64,000 nt of DNA from Phascolomyces articulosus. Its lineage: Eukaryota > Mucoromycota > Mucoromycetes > Mucorales > Lichtheimiaceae. Below are positions 38,301 through 51,514 of the stretch, piece by piece (position 1 is the first letter of the stretch; each line of letters opens with the position of its first letter). The stretch lies in the NCBI GenBank assembly GCA_025677815.1, contig JAIXMP010000019.1:186001-250000 (forward strand), in the 5' to 3' direction. Made by a program: the position numbers and the translations under genes. The notes below the pieces were generated by a model. That model was not told the DNA's origin, did no database searches, and saw only the letters and a program-made list of their open reading frames with translations.

Positions 38301-40521
38301 ATTATCATTGTTATTGTCGTTCTTAAATATTAATATTATTATTATTATTTCTATCATATGTTATGATCATGCGAGGAACACATACATTCAAGAGATGCAA
38401 TCAATGTACGATGGGTACGATCGAACGACAAAAGCAAAGAAGCCAAGGATATCTCTATTTCGAGTTACGGATTGGACATGGCATGATATATCAGGACAAC
38501 AAACACAAACAGATGAATGCAACTCGATCAAGCAACTCAACTAACGACGGATACATTGAATGATGGATCGGGATAAAACCGAAAAATTGTTTGTTCTTTG
38601 GATCTAAACGATAAAATACACGAATGATAATATTGGAGCCAAGATTTATTATCTACTTGCCCATGAATAAAAGCCTGAATTACATATTTATAATATATTT
38701 CTTGAAATATTCGCTTTATATTTGTTGTATATACTGTTCATATTCAAGCATGGTATGTATAGGATTTTGTAATTAACTTCGACCCAGTGGTCATAATGGT
38801 ACGATACTGCCTTCTGCGCCTTTTTTTAACTCTATCAATATCATTGATTTTTTTTTTGCATGGATACAACAAATAAAGAACTGCTCCTTGTTCTATGATT
38901 GTATTATATAAGAACAAATAACACTGAAAAATAATAAAGTGTTGATTGGTTTCGAAATAAATCAGTGCTGGATTGAATAACTCATATACTTCGAGTTTGA
39001 ACAACCATTCGTCTTGTTGACGAAAAATATTTTCATAATAAAATAGTTATTCGGATTTGTACATATACTTGACAGGTAAGAAACGAAAATAAAGTTCGCT
39101 CATAATCGAAATATGGTGTAGGTCCAAATACGAAAAACCTACCTTTCATCTCTATATAATAATGATGGTCAGTAGTGAAAATTTCTGCCTTTATAACTAA
39201 AATTCTATCTTTTTTTTTATCGCCACTTATAAAATTAAAACACTGTGCCATATGAACCAGCAGTATTCTTTATTGATGTTTCTATGAAACGCCACCTTCT
39301 TTACATATCACCTGATATAATAAAAACAAAAAAAATAAAGTTATTACTGACAATTCTAAACAAAACACCAATTAACCAAGACCACCAGTACGTTGCTTAA
39401 TACACTAGTGCATTGTCAGTACATCCTTTTTTTCTGATACTCAACACATGACGATATAGCTTAAAAAAAACCATCCAGAAGCTGCTACAAACCAGGATCA
39501 TGGTTGACTAATGATCCAAGCGCTATCCAAAACAGACAATCAAATGTCCGCTTGTTATTTCTTATGTAATTAATATTATTCTGATCGATATTATTCCAGA
39601 TTTTTCGATCAGGCAACACTTTTAGACAAAGAATAATTATGAATATTCATTCAATGGTATTAATTCGTGTACTTGATCATACTCAAATCTTAATTTAGTT
39701 CTTCGTATATGAAATTGATCTGATCCATCCAAAAATATCTATCCATCGTAACATTTCAAACAAAGAAATCTTTTAATAGTAACAACAATATATTTTCAAC
39801 AAAAGACCCGATGAATATTCGCTTTAAGCGATTAGAAAATAAAATCGGAATTAGTTAAATTATTCATTTTTATTTTTCTATATTTCTTCTTACAACGAAA
39901 TACACAACGAATTGTCCTAACAGCAATCATTTTAAAAGTAATAAGCTATGCACAGCAGAAAATGAAACTGATGTTTGACCATATAGTAATAATAATAAAA
40001 ATTTTAACTCACCTGGTTCATTTTCTTTCTTCATGATCTACAACATTTTAATTAATTAATGATGATTATTCTCATGAACAATGTATAATAAGAATTTCCT
40101 CCCATAAAGTACATCAACTGATAAATCACATTTACATTTAAAATGATTTGATACTAATGGGTAGGTTATTCTATGCTATATCGATGCCATGTCAATGAAT
40201 TCTTCAGTGAATGGGGCTCTGTGCACATCCGGTCCATTAAAAATAAAGTAGTAAGGTTGTGTAAAGTAGCACACATGTGGCGAAGGAATATAAAATTTAT
40301 TGTTTCACAAAAAAATAATGTAACGTCATTGCTGGTTCGTTATCCCAAAAAAAAAAAAAAAATAATCTTCCTGCACTTCTCTTATCCCCCTTTTTTTTTT
40401 TCCTTTTTCCTTCATCATCTTCTTCTTCTTTCCCGTCCCTTCCCAACAATTGTTTACTTACCCTATCTTATTTTTTGAACCACAACGACTTGGATTATTA
40501 CTCATAGTAACAACAACAATC
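35323..40521. other. gene-poor region with a GC-richer island
   Basis: Mostly AT-rich with no supported gene. Two consecutive minus-strand frames at 39251-39033 and about 39030-38744 look slightly protein-like, but I could not join them by splicing without a frameshift, so they are not called. A GC-richer island lies at about 37840-38170. A 20-nt A run lies near 37207-37226. The last 130 bp are pyrimidine-rich leader sequence of the arrestin gene. Confidence 0.4.
37840..38170. other. GC-richer island with local stem-loops, nature unknown
   Basis: About 330 bp clearly richer in G/C than its surroundings, without an open frame. A TATATA sequence lies near 37866. Near its end GGAGGTGG (38120-38127) and CCACCTCC (38142-38149) form an 8-bp stem with a 14-nt loop. 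An overlapping alternative pairs GAAGCT (38127) with AGCTTC (38157). This could be a structured RNA gene or a fragment of a mobile element; I could not match it to a known RNA. Confidence 0.3.
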
Positions 40522-42805
40522 ATGAATATAGCGGATGCTACAACACCTGGTGTCCATTATTTATCTATACCTGGGACAAGTTCTTCTCCCTCACGGAATA
40601 ACCCAACATCGAGTACTAGTAGTAGTTCATCCAATGAAGGGAATGGTAGTAATACTTTAACAATTAGTAATAATGATGGAGGACAGCGACGACGAAGACG
40701 TTCACGAGGACTATCTTTAAGTTTGGTAGATATTGTTTCATCTACAACATCTCGAAATAAACGAAATAGCACTTCATCAAACCATAGTGCACCTCCTACG
40801 GAATCATCTACCAATGTTGCTGGTCCATCCTCTTCTCCACCCTCAAGTAATAACAATAATCCAGCAGCAGCTGGTATAACTACACAGACAAATCATCAGC
40901 CACTCGCTCCTCGTGATATTAAACCAAGTCAACTTTCCATTGAAATTGAAGGAGGTCAGCAATTAATTATTCGACCCAATAGAATTATTCGAGGTAAATA
41001 GCATTAAGGGGAACAAAAAAAAAGAGAGAGAAATAGGCCATGGCAGGTAGTAGTAGTAATATACACGTGGGAAAAGAATCCCATTTGCCAAGCAAAAAAA
41101 AAAAAAACCTTTCTATTTTTTCATTATGCAAATGTGATAATAAATATAAACAATTTTGAATTTCTTTTTAGGTACAGTCATTTTAAAAGCAACAAGTTCG
41201 ATTCAAGCAGCTCAAATTCGTATCAAGGTATATATATTAGAGGAAGGATTAAATAGGTAAAGGAGGAAGGAAAAAAAAGGATATTAATAGAAAAAAACGG
41301 GATGATTATTATAGTTTCGAGCGGAAGAAGTAGGTACAGTCCGAATACGAGAACCTGCCTTGGAATGGAAATCATTGGAACGAATTGATCAATTGAAACG
41401 AACTTATTTTGAAGTGGATACAAAAGTATGGGGCAATGAAGCAAGTGGTATGTTATATTTATGAAGTACATGAATATATGGGTTCTTTCAACGGATGATA
41501 TGGACAAAGAGAAACTCACACCATTATATAAAAAAGACTTTTCAGTAAAGACATGGGAAACTTTGGAACCTGGTGAGCATCGTTATCCATTTGCACTCAA
41601 GGTAAAATAACCAATCTACCAAAAACAGTAAATTAAAATTTCCTTTGTTGAGTAAAAAAGAAAAATACTAAATTAAATATAAACAATAGTTTCCCAACGT
41701 AAATTTTCCACCTTCTGTGGATGATCCAACTGGATTTTCTATTCATTATATTTGGTCAGCTCATTTGGATGGTGCAGGATTTCAACCAGGACTTCGAAGT
41801 CGAGAACATGTTTTACCTTATCGTCCCATTATTTGTGCTCCACCTTCTCAAGAATGGACTGTAAGTGAAACCTTGTATAAATCTGAAAAGACACCCATGG
41901 CAAGAGTCACTGCATTATTACCTCAGCATGTTTTCTGTCCAGGTAATAACTTTTTTTTTGATTACATTGAAATAAATTTATTGTTCTCTATATATCTAAC
42001 TGTTTTTTTTTGTCATTATCAAATATAAATATATATAGATGAACCATTCCATATGCATCTTCATGTAGAATGTATTCCATCCGATATGATTGTTGTAGAT
42101 GCTATGCTTTCTTTGAAAAAACATTATGAAGGAAAAGTAACATCCCAACAAGGAACTGCTTATAAAACAGCCACTCGAAGTATTTTACGTAGTAGTCTCA
42201 GTGTCACTGGCAATGATGGTACTTTATCCATTCCTATCCAATTCCAAATGCCAACACGACTTGTGAGTCCTTCTTTTGCCTCCAAAAATATCCGTGTTTA
42301 TTATTCATTGACCTTCCATATCCAATGCGAATATGTGGGAAGAAGTGGTGGATTAATTACAACCATGAAAAGACCTTCAAGTTGGACAGGTCAATTCTCC
42401 ATACCCATTGCTATTGCCAATTTACCCAATGATCATTTATTAAGAATACCTGAATTGACCAGTATTCATTCTTATTCGAATTCTAATGAACCACCTGTCT
42501 TTTTTGATCCAAGTTTGGAAGAACCACCATTACCAAACCATCATTTCTTTCCTTCACCAAGAGCAAGTCAAGATTTCAGTACAGCAGCAGGAGGACAAGG
42601 TGGTGGAGAAGCGGCCTTTATGATGATGAATACTCCACCTCCTCAATCACCACCCAATTATTTTAGTTTGCCTAGTATGCCTTCCATTCGTCGTGAACGT
42701 GTGGAAAAAGTATCATTTACAAGTCGATTGATCAAGGCAGGGTTCGCTCCTGAATATGGAGATGCTGTTACTTACATGGCGGATGTTTTTGATGATGAAT
42801 GGTAA
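40522..42805 (+). CDS. alpha-arrestin (arrestin-related trafficking adaptor)
   Basis: Six exons: 40522-40993, 41172-41227, 41315-41447, 41546-41601, 41690-41942 and 42039-42805, giving 578 aa. Alpha-arrestins recruit a Nedd4/Rsp5-type ubiquitin ligase to membrane transporters and receptors for endocytosis. Residues 1-135 are Ser/Asn-rich and disordered. The arrestin N-domain follows (QLSIEIEGGQQLIIRPNRII, then GEHRYPFALKFPNVNFPPSV, the typical edge-strand pattern), then the C-domain (CPDEPFHMHLHVE, then VYYSLTFHIQCEY). A PPNY motif at about residues 528-531 matches the PPxY ligand of Rsp5 WW domains. The start is the first in-frame ATG; the frame upstream opens only with TTG. Cargo cannot be inferred. 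Confidence 0.82.
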
Positions 42806-43389
42806 TAGCAGTATATAACTTTATACAATGCTATTTATTGTTGTTATATTATATTGTTTTCTTCTTTTTTTTTTTAACTTTTTGTATATATTTCTATATA
42901 TTTTATAAAACTTCACATGAGATAGATCCTCCTCCTTTTTTTTGATTATAACATACCAATTCCACATATCTTTTTTTCTTGTACTATTACATATATACTA
43001 TATAGAGGAAATATATATTTGTCATATACCATCACCCGTTCTTTTTTTTCCATCATCTAAACATTTTTATAATATATAAAATAAGGAATTTTACTTTTTT
43101 TTTTCTTTATATAATATAGATTACGTAGGAAAATATACATTTGTGTGTGTGTTTTTGTATGTTGAAGAAACTAAAACTATATATATATATATAAAAGGTG
43201 GGATGATAGGAAGCGCTTTTGCGTAAATAAGGTGTGTGTTGTGTTTGTGTTTAAAATACATAAATTGTGAAGAGAGGGTGTTTTTTTATATATAAGTTAT
43301 AGAAAGAGAGAGGAGGGTAAAATGGGTATTAACTACTAGGATGAATTAGTTGCTATTATATATAGATAGATATTCTTTTTTTTATACAT
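42806..43389. other. convergent 3' flanks
   Basis: AT-rich spacer between the arrestin gene (plus) and the CASTOR-like gene (minus), with TA and GT simple repeats near 43140-43195. No gene. Confidence 0.5.
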
Positions 43390-44893
43390 TTATTGCAAAG
43401 GTTCCAATACAATATCGTTCAATAAATCACGCATCTTTTCCAAATCAGGCTTCAACAGTTCATCAGCACGTTCAATATCATCAGCCGAAACAATAATGTT
43501 GGCCGATTTAAATGTACTCAAATACAATAAATTGATATGAGCTTCAGTTGCCAAAGGATGAGAAATCGATCGAACAATACCACAACGATCCAAGTTGGTA
43601 CCAGCCAAATTCACTTGAATCACGCGTAAAGGAACTGCATCTTCATCTTGAAATAAAGCTTCTTCTTCAAACAAATCCAAGATATATTGATCAGCTAATA
43701 ATGAAATCCCATCACTGGTGGCTGTATAAGAAAAGAAGCGTGCTTCATTGCCGACAGTACCATCTGATAAGAGTTCAGGAAATGACATGACTTTGAGCAT
43801 GGTCGTAGCCCAGCTGGAACGATAATGTGGGTTCAAACCAGCACATTGTAATTCATTTTCCAATACACTACTTTCAATATCATTGGTATTTGGCTCTTCA
43901 TGAGCGTGGGTAGAGGATGTATAACTTTCAGCAGAAGTAGAAACAAGTGAATCCGTAGACACATTGGATTGTGGATGAATCATTTGTAATTCTTGAATGT
44001 TATGGTGGTACATGTCCAACGAATCCTGATCAAATTCGAACCCGTGATCCAGTAACACTTGGACTGCTTGTTTCATGCGTCGTTCTTTTACCTAAATTTT
44101 TATATATATCATGAATTAGCATCCCATTATTTTAGTATATTTCTCTTTCTCTCTCATTGTCTATCTTGTATTGCCCGTTCCCCCATCCAAAATTCAGAAT
44201 TCCTTTATCGTCTCATTATCAAATCCAATTTTTCATTACACACACTTATACATTCACACTCTTCTTTCCCTTCCCCCCCCAATCCATTTTTATATATTTG
44301 AACGTGATAAAGAAAAAGAAAGAAAAACTTACAAGAACAAAATCAGTTTGATAAGTTGACATGTAGAAAATTGAAAATTTGCCTTGTGCCAAAGGTTCTG
44401 ATAAATCACTTATACGTTTACCACTTGCATCTTTTTTACATGTATGAATAAATCACGAGATATATATAAAAAAGTGTGAGAGTTTATGCTATATAAGATG
44501 TAATCGAAATTTCACGTTATTTTACCTTGTCCTCCAGCATCATCAACTTGAAGTACACGAAATACATCGGGTGAAGTTCCCATATCAGGACACGACGTTA
44601 AGAAAGGAAGTAAGTCTTGATCAATAATAGATGCATTGGCTGCCACGGATATCTCATATGAATTTTCAGTAAAAGAGAAAAAATAATCTGGACTATTATA
44701 TCAAAACACTTTATATATGAGCACACACACACACACACATATATATCAAATAAAACAAGCTTAATATAATATAATTATATTACCTCTTAATGTCGTCAAA
44801 GAAACATGACTTTACAATAGCATGAGTAACATGAGGTAAATGAGACCGAGGGAAATGAAGTAGTTTTAAACGAGCAGGAAGAATGGTAATCAT
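43390..44893 (-). CDS. CASTOR/GATS-like ACT-domain protein
   Basis: Four exons on minus: 44893-44784, 44692-44526, 44430-44333 and 44091-43390, giving 358 aa, near the roughly 330 aa of animal CASTOR1. The animal proteins are cytosolic ACT-repeat arginine sensors that restrain TORC1 through GATOR2; fungal members are known mainly as sequence homologues. Shared hallmarks are FFSFTENSYEISV, then FSIFYMSTYQTDFVLVKE (first ACT half), FFSYTATSDGISLLAD, and RCGIVRSISHPLATE followed by LLYLSTFKSANIIV (second half). A Ser/Thr/Glu-rich linker separates the halves. Whether the arginine pocket is kept cannot be judged here. The start is the first ATG, directly in the MITILPARLKLLHF strand expected at the ACT N-terminus. 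Confidence 0.82.
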
Positions 44894-45819
44894 TAGGGTC
44901 AAGTAAGCATAAAGGAGAGAGAGGAAAGAGAGAGAAGAGAAAATAGAGCGGGTTCCTTTAAAAAAAATTCTGGTAAACTGGGCCGTGTTTTTTTTATAAT
45001 AATAAAAATGATGATAAGATTATGTCGATTGAATAGGCGCCTCTCTTTTTTTTCACGCTATTCCTGATTTCTTATTAACCCAGATTTCGTTTATCAGTTT
45101 ATCCTGTTAGATATGAAAAAAAAAGTTTATAACAATGATAAAATAAGTATTTTGAAAAAGATGATGTAAGAATGATCACCATTAACAATCATGATGATAT
45201 GAATAATGAAAAAAGACTTTTTATTACTTTTGTAATGAGATCTATATAAAAGATGATACAATATGGCCAATGAAACGCTATAACCTTCCAGAATCAAACA
45301 TATTTCTACCAAAATTTCCTTCTCCCCAACATTTGTTATTGTTTTTTTTTTATTACCCGTCAAAAAAAAAAAAATAGCTTAATTAACAGCGTTTTCTTTT
45401 CTTCCCCCGCAAACAAGATCTTTCCGCTGATCCCCGATCTTTTATCCAAACTCTTGGTAATAAAGTATATATGTATATGATTCTTTATATTTATAATAAT
45501 ATGGGGGATTTTCTATAGGAATAGGACGAAGAACCTTTCTTTTTTAGGTGGTAAAATATAAATATACAGAAAAAATAAAGAAATATATATATGTATATAA
45601 ACAAATCAAAGAGGAACAAAGAAATGAGGAATATAAGTTGGAGTGAGTGAGTTTGAGCATTTATAATAGGATGAGTATAGAATGATGATAAATGAGTAAC
45701 AAAAAAAAAAGTTTAAATATGATAATCGAGATGATTTTTTGATAAACAAGTGTGTTGATGAACTTAAAAAAACGTGTGCAAGAATTGGTATGTGTAACCA
45801 TAGAGGTGGTGGTTGTTGT
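44894..45819. other. intergenic region
   Basis: Upstream flank of the CASTOR-like gene and 3' flank of the lipase gene. AG-rich and TA-rich stretches; no gene is seen. Confidence 0.5.
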
Positions 45820-48800
45820 TCAAAGACGTTCATAAGCACCTTGTTCACCAAAGAATCCACGACATAATTGTCGTATAGCATTCTCATACATATTAGGTGA
45901 ATGATCCATAAACATTGTTCTAGCAAACATGATTTCTGAAAATCTGGCTTGAACATTATCGCATCGATTTAAAACAACCATATGCGCATGTTTCTTTTTG
46001 CCACCGCCAGTACCATTACTTGCGTTTTTTGTTGCTGTTGATGCATTGGTTGTTGAATAATAATTTTTAGGTGATGATGCTGTAGATGTAAGTTGTGCAG
46101 TAGATTCAATAAGATAAAGTGTACCGGGTGGATATAATTTATCTTCACGCATATCGGCTCGCATCGTTTTGATCATGGCCCAATACCATTGATCATTTTC
46201 ATCATCGTCTATTTTCTTCATAGGGGTATCCTCATCTTTGGTCCCTCCTTCTTGTTGACTATGACTACTACCTGTCTTACGTCCAATCACTCGACGTAAA
46301 ATATCATCGGCGACACTAGCTTCTTGATATAAACTGACCGCCACATTTTTGAAATCCCGTAAAAGCCCGAGACTTAGACAGGGTACAATATCATAACCAT
46401 GAACAACACTGGTCACTAAGCCTCGACCACAATAATCACTTAATTCCAACGACATGGTACATGGAGGACCATAGGTATAACAATGTATCGGCCTTCCAGG
46501 GGGTAATCCGGATTGCTGGGATGTAACAAAAGGGACAGGGTCACGCGCCAATGCTGCCAGGGCAATCGCATTACTATTGCTAGTCCTTTGGATCGACGAA
46601 GCACGTTCTTCACTCCACAATATACTCAATAAAGCAGCCACACCGGCTCCCAAGGAATGGCCGCATAAGACTAATCCATAGCCTGGATGACTTTCTAATC
46701 CTTCTAAGATGGATTGATATACTTTTCCCTTTTGTTTCGCCAATAATTGGGCGGCTTCCAACATGCCTCCATGAGCTTTGAATCGAATCGAATTGTCTGT
46801 GGGTAGTGAAAACTCGGTATATTCACACATTAAATCCGTCAATACGTCACTTAACCCAAGAGTACCTCGACAGGTCAATACTATGGCTTCACAGGAATGA
46901 TCCACAGTCACGTAATGAACTAATGCATGAAGTTGGGGATGTTGAACGGATCCTGCCAAAGACACGGTGTCTGTGTAACTGGATAACAAAATGTCTTCAA
47001 CGGCAACCCCCGTGTGATGAGAAAAGGCATGATGGTTCGGATGATGTGAATTGGGAAGAACACTAGGTATATCACCAATACGTAAAATACGCATAAATGC
47101 TTCACCATAAGCTGCACTTGCATATCGCATAAAATGGGCAATGTTATTAATAATATGCTTGCGAGGAAAATTACGTGGATCTGGTTCACTATCCAAAGGA
47201 GATCTATGTTTGCGTTTTTTACGATTTTTGGAAGGTGCAGAGGGTGATCGAACAATACTTTTGGTCCTTCGCTCACTACGATCCGGTCGATAACTTTGTT
47301 GTTGACGTCGTGCATCTTGTGAATGCTGTTGTTGCTGTGAAGAACGAAACAAGGTAGATGAAGAAGGAGAGGATGGGGCTGTAATATAAGTTGCTGTCAT
47401 TGTATGAGCTGCACTAGACACACTGGTGATTGAATTGGATCGACCTCTATGATGATGTGTTGTAGTTGTACTAGTAACAGAAGATCGAGATGCCATGGCA
47501 ATACTGCTCGTATTTAAATGACGGGATGAGGAGGAAGGTAAAGGAGGTGGAGATTCTTGTTTTTTTCTATTGGAAGCATTCAAAGCTTCAGCACCTTTTT
47601 GAAATAAACTTGTGACACTCTTTCGACGTGACCCTTTTAATTTTAATCGACCCCAAGATGATTTACGTTTAATGGTACGATCACCTGGGGGACCTTCTTG
47701 TTTCTGGTTCTCTTTTGGTGGTGGTGGTGGTAAAGGTAATGGTTTTTCATTGGATGTTGCTGTTGTCGTTGAAGAATATTGTGCTGATCGCAATGTAGCA
47801 GATCGAGTGGTACTAAGTGTGGTCGTAATATCACGATCAAAACTATCGTGGTCATAACCACGATCATCGTCTTCATTATCATCCTCATCTGAAAGATCCA
47901 ATGTTTCTATACTTCCATGATGAACAATGGATCGACCAACGACATCTCGATCATCCCGTGCATATTTCACTTGTCGTTCCACTTTTTTCTTTGAAAACTT
48001 TTTCGAAACGGCCGATAACATGATTTTTAGTCCTTTCGAAGGACTTTTCAACAAGGTACGATTCTTGTTATTATCATCCCCATTTTTGTCATGATCATCC
48101 ATGGAATGTTCAATCCATGCACCCGGAATAGGTTCTGATCCAATCGTTCCGTCATCCTGATCAATCACTGCCATAAATGACTCATTATCTTCTTGATCTG
48201 ATTTCACCACAATGTATTTCGCTTTAGGTTGAGGTTGTCCTGGAGCTGCAATCGGTCGAATTTTCGTCGTTCGTGTAATTGTATGTCGTGTTGCTGTAGA
48301 TATTTCATACATGGGATAAGCTGATCCCCAATGGGCTGCTGAGCCACCTTCTTGTAAAGCCAAGGAAAGTGAACTATCGGTCATACTAGTGGTGGATTCA
48401 TTATGTGCCAAAATTTCCTCTAATTCATGGAGTACATCGGTTTCATCTTCGTCACCCCCATAACCGATAGGTGAAGTCGCTCGTTGATAAGGTACCAAAG
48501 CATCTCCTTCGTCATCATCGTCTTCAATCACCAAACCTTTCCACATTTTCGTCACTTTGACATATTCCATCGTTCGTTTATGCGTTACATTTTGTAATAC
48601 AGCAAAAGCAGTCAAAGCTTTCGTTAATCCTCCCAAAACTGCCATTTTTCCATTTTTCGCTAGCTCGAATTCTGGATCTTGGATAAGTTCTTGATGGACC
48701 ATAGTGATTATGGAGGCAATGGCTCTTGAGGTTTCATTTGATCCAAATATACCATCAATCACTTGGACTGATTCTTCGGCTGCCTAAACAAGTAGATCCA

Positions 48801-49501
48801 AAAATAAAAAAGTGATGAAAAAATAGGTATAAGTTTTTTTTTTGTTTTAGAAAAAAAGTATCTTGCCAAAGAAAGTAAAAATACCTTTAACCCTGTTTGG
48901 ATAGTGTTTGAAGTGAATTGTAAGCCAGAGAGGGCAAAGAGTTCAGCTAGTGTAAATGAATGATGGATAACATAAACACCTAACGTTGTATATTTATCCA
49001 ATATCTGAAGAAATACTCCCCTATAGAAAAAAGATATATTAGATCATTACTTAGGGTCATATGAGGAAGGGACAAAAAAAAAAAAGAATGGCAATGATTT
49101 CAACAATAGTAATAAAATGACATTTACTTTTCGGGATCAATACCACCATCGTCAGAATTAGAAGGATAAGTTAAAGCATGTAATTTCTTTGCAGTAGATA
49201 CAGCATTGATCAAAGCTTGACGCGAAAACCCAAAAGAAAAAACGGTGCTATATTTGGCTGTTTCAAATAGAGCTTCTATGAGTAAAGAAGAGCAGCGGAG
49301 TGAAAGGCGTGCTGCTAATGATACAGCAGTAATAAAATTGGCAATATGGGTTGGTAATAATGTAGTGGATAACGACTGGATAGGATTATATGTAATAATT
49401 TCTGTCGATGTGGAAGTTGTCTTGGCAACTGCTGTATTAGTATTTGTTGATGATGTTGCTGTTGTTGTTGTCTGTTTGGCTATTAGATTTGCTACAGCCA
49501 T
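45820..49501 (-). CDS. sn1-specific diacylglycerol-lipase-like enzyme (lipase class 3)
   Basis: Three exons on minus: 49501-49128, 49020-48885 and 48783-45820, giving 1157 aa. Class-3 lipases of this branch cleave the sn-1 acyl chain of diacylglycerol at membranes. The alpha/beta-hydrolase core lies at about 720-1150: VLTCRGTLGLSDVLTDL, the nucleophile elbow GHSLGAG (Ser at about 880), a YGPPC strand, HGYDIVPCLSLG (probable acid residue) and MFMDHSPNMYENAI (probable catalytic His), the DAGL-type DHxP motif. The N-terminal 170 residues are hydrophobic to amphipathic helices. Between them lies a long low-complexity linker, acidic and Ser/Arg-rich, that may be a phosphorylation-rich regulatory insert. 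The first in-frame ATG is used; the longer open frame starts with TTG. Confidence 0.82.
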
Positions 49502-51015
49502 GATGTATGGATAAAGGAAAGGGAAGAAGAAAAAAAAGGGGGAAAAGGAGAAAAGAGAGAAGAAAAGTGAGGGCCCGAGCAATAAGGCAACATATTACTA
49601 TTTTTGTTGGATAAGTTGCTGTGTGTTTCGGTTTATTTTTGTGTCTCTTTAGAGATCATAGGGTCTATATAACAGCAACATACTATTATACTCAATTATA
49701 TTACGATAAACTACTACTATTATTATTATATGATCATGACGCCTGCTGCTGAACTTCCCATGCTATTATACTATAAACTACATAGAATATTTATAAGCTG
49801 ACCATGCTTTCTTATTCATCATCACCATTCAATTCAACCCATAAAATTGTTCAATCGTATAGTTTACCCCACAATCACATATCATCATTATAACATTTAT
49901 CATTTGTTTCATACCAATTCTTTTTTAACTGTTACACATACGCATCTTGCCTGAAATGAACAAGTATATATAAAACACCGACAAATAATATGTTTTCATT
50001 TTCATATGCCATTTTTCGTATTAATTCAGATACGTAACCAACAAATTTCAGTGGTAATAAAAAATAGAGAACTCTTGATGAAATTACACAGCATTAATAA
50101 TAATTAAATTTGTTGAATATGAATGTATTTATATATAAAGAAAGGAACATTTTTTTAATCTACTCGCATAATAATAAAACATGGCATGTGATAATGATAT
50201 AATGGTGATGATGATGATCATAAATAGTTATTATAAGAACGATTGTGTGGGTTCTTGAAAATGTTTGTCCACGTGCAACAAGTAAACTGATACTGTCAAC
50301 AAATTTTGTATAATAGTATATTACAATAGTAGAAGCCACTTGGATCTCAAAACAAGTTACTTTGTGATGAACGAGGAAAAAGTAGTAATCATAAATAATC
50401 TGCCTTACTACAAGCATCAGGTCTTGTTGTACGTATTACGTATATTTATCTTTTCTTTAAAAAAAACGCACGTAGCACAGACATTTATTATATAAGATCG
50501 GATGGGGTTTTTGACTTACCCCACCAGTTTATAATAGATTAAGTCTTCTTGTTGGGACACCCCTTACTTTCGTTGTTTTTTATTTGTATTATTGTTATGA
50601 TATATCAATTATGTAGGTTGTTGTAGAAAATATAATTCCTGTGGTTTATCATGCGTCAATTAATATTTCATCGTAAAATGCGGCAAAATTTTGGAGATCT
50701 ACCTATAATAAAATTGTGTGTAACTATCAAACCTTAACAATGAACACCTTGCATAATTTTAATTATATACACCATCTATTATCCTTCTACTATAAAATGT
50801 AATAAGCTATGTATAGTTTACTTGTCGACAGGTATAGTTATTTATTGAATTCAATTATATTACATATAATATAAAAATATTTATCAGGGTGAGAAATGTC
50901 TATTATATTGGTATAAAAACAAAACAAAAAAAAAAGATGGTACACAATTTTAAAGTTGAGAGAAAGACTATATAATAAGGAGCATTTCAATCGCTTTGTC
51001 ACTGATGTTTCTAGA
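49502..51015. other. AT-rich intergenic region
   Basis: No supported gene. Upstream flank of the lipase gene and 3' flank of a decayed family copy. A CAT/ATG-type simple repeat lies near 50200-50222. Confidence 0.5.
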
Positions 51016-51514
51016 CTAACTGTTTTTTTTGTAACGTCGATACAATACTTCACAATTTTTGGTCACTTGGTCATATTGATATAAATATGCATGATATTCT
51101 TGTTCTTTTTGAACTCGTATATTTTCATGTACATCGCTATTTTTTATAGTTAATTAAATAAACAATAAAAACGTATTTATCTATGCTTTAGCCATTTGAC
51201 ATGGTGTACCATAAAACATTCTAATATGGTAGGAAAGTATAATAGAAGGGAAGGAACGCTTGTGTTTATAGATGTTTTTTTTTTCTTACCTTTCCAAAGG
51301 GTTAAATTCAACAAACAGTCGACGGTAGTGATTTGGGCAGACCACAGGCTTAAATGACATCATCTCACTGCTAATAAAATAGCGGAAGGAATTACTGTTA
51401 TTATCAATTGGTAAAAGAGAAAGCATGGGTTATTATATTAGTAGTAATATGTAAAAATGGTGCGGATAACAAGTGATAATAAAAATAACAACAAATGGCT
51501 AAAAATTCATGATA
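51016..51514 (-). pseudogene. decayed copy of the small EH-motif protein family (copy C)
   Basis: On minus, the end of exon 2 (to 51290, phase 2) and exon 3 (51136-51016) are clean: SFKPVVCPNHYRRLFVEF then NPLER, spliced to a charged helix with RVQKEQEYHAYLYQYDQVT and ending YRRYKKNS. The CPNH block aligns with FCPHHQ/FCHSHQ of the intact copies. At the distance expected for the core motif (about 51514) stands YHEFLAI, resembling FEHFLRI, but it is one base out of frame with the rest and its own frame stops soon after. No exon 1 is visible. This is best read as a frameshifted pseudogene; a short 85-aa product from an internal ATG at 51426 is formally possible. Confidence 0.55.

Noticed and set aside
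38744..39251. Two consecutive minus-strand frames as a spliced gene
   Set aside because: Composition is slightly protein-like, but every GT-AG join tried between them breaks the second frame. Without a homologue it cannot be supported.
46806..47888. Frames of 60-131 aa on both strands inside the lipase exon
   Set aside because: They overlap the long lipase exon with its catalytic motifs and have no independent support.
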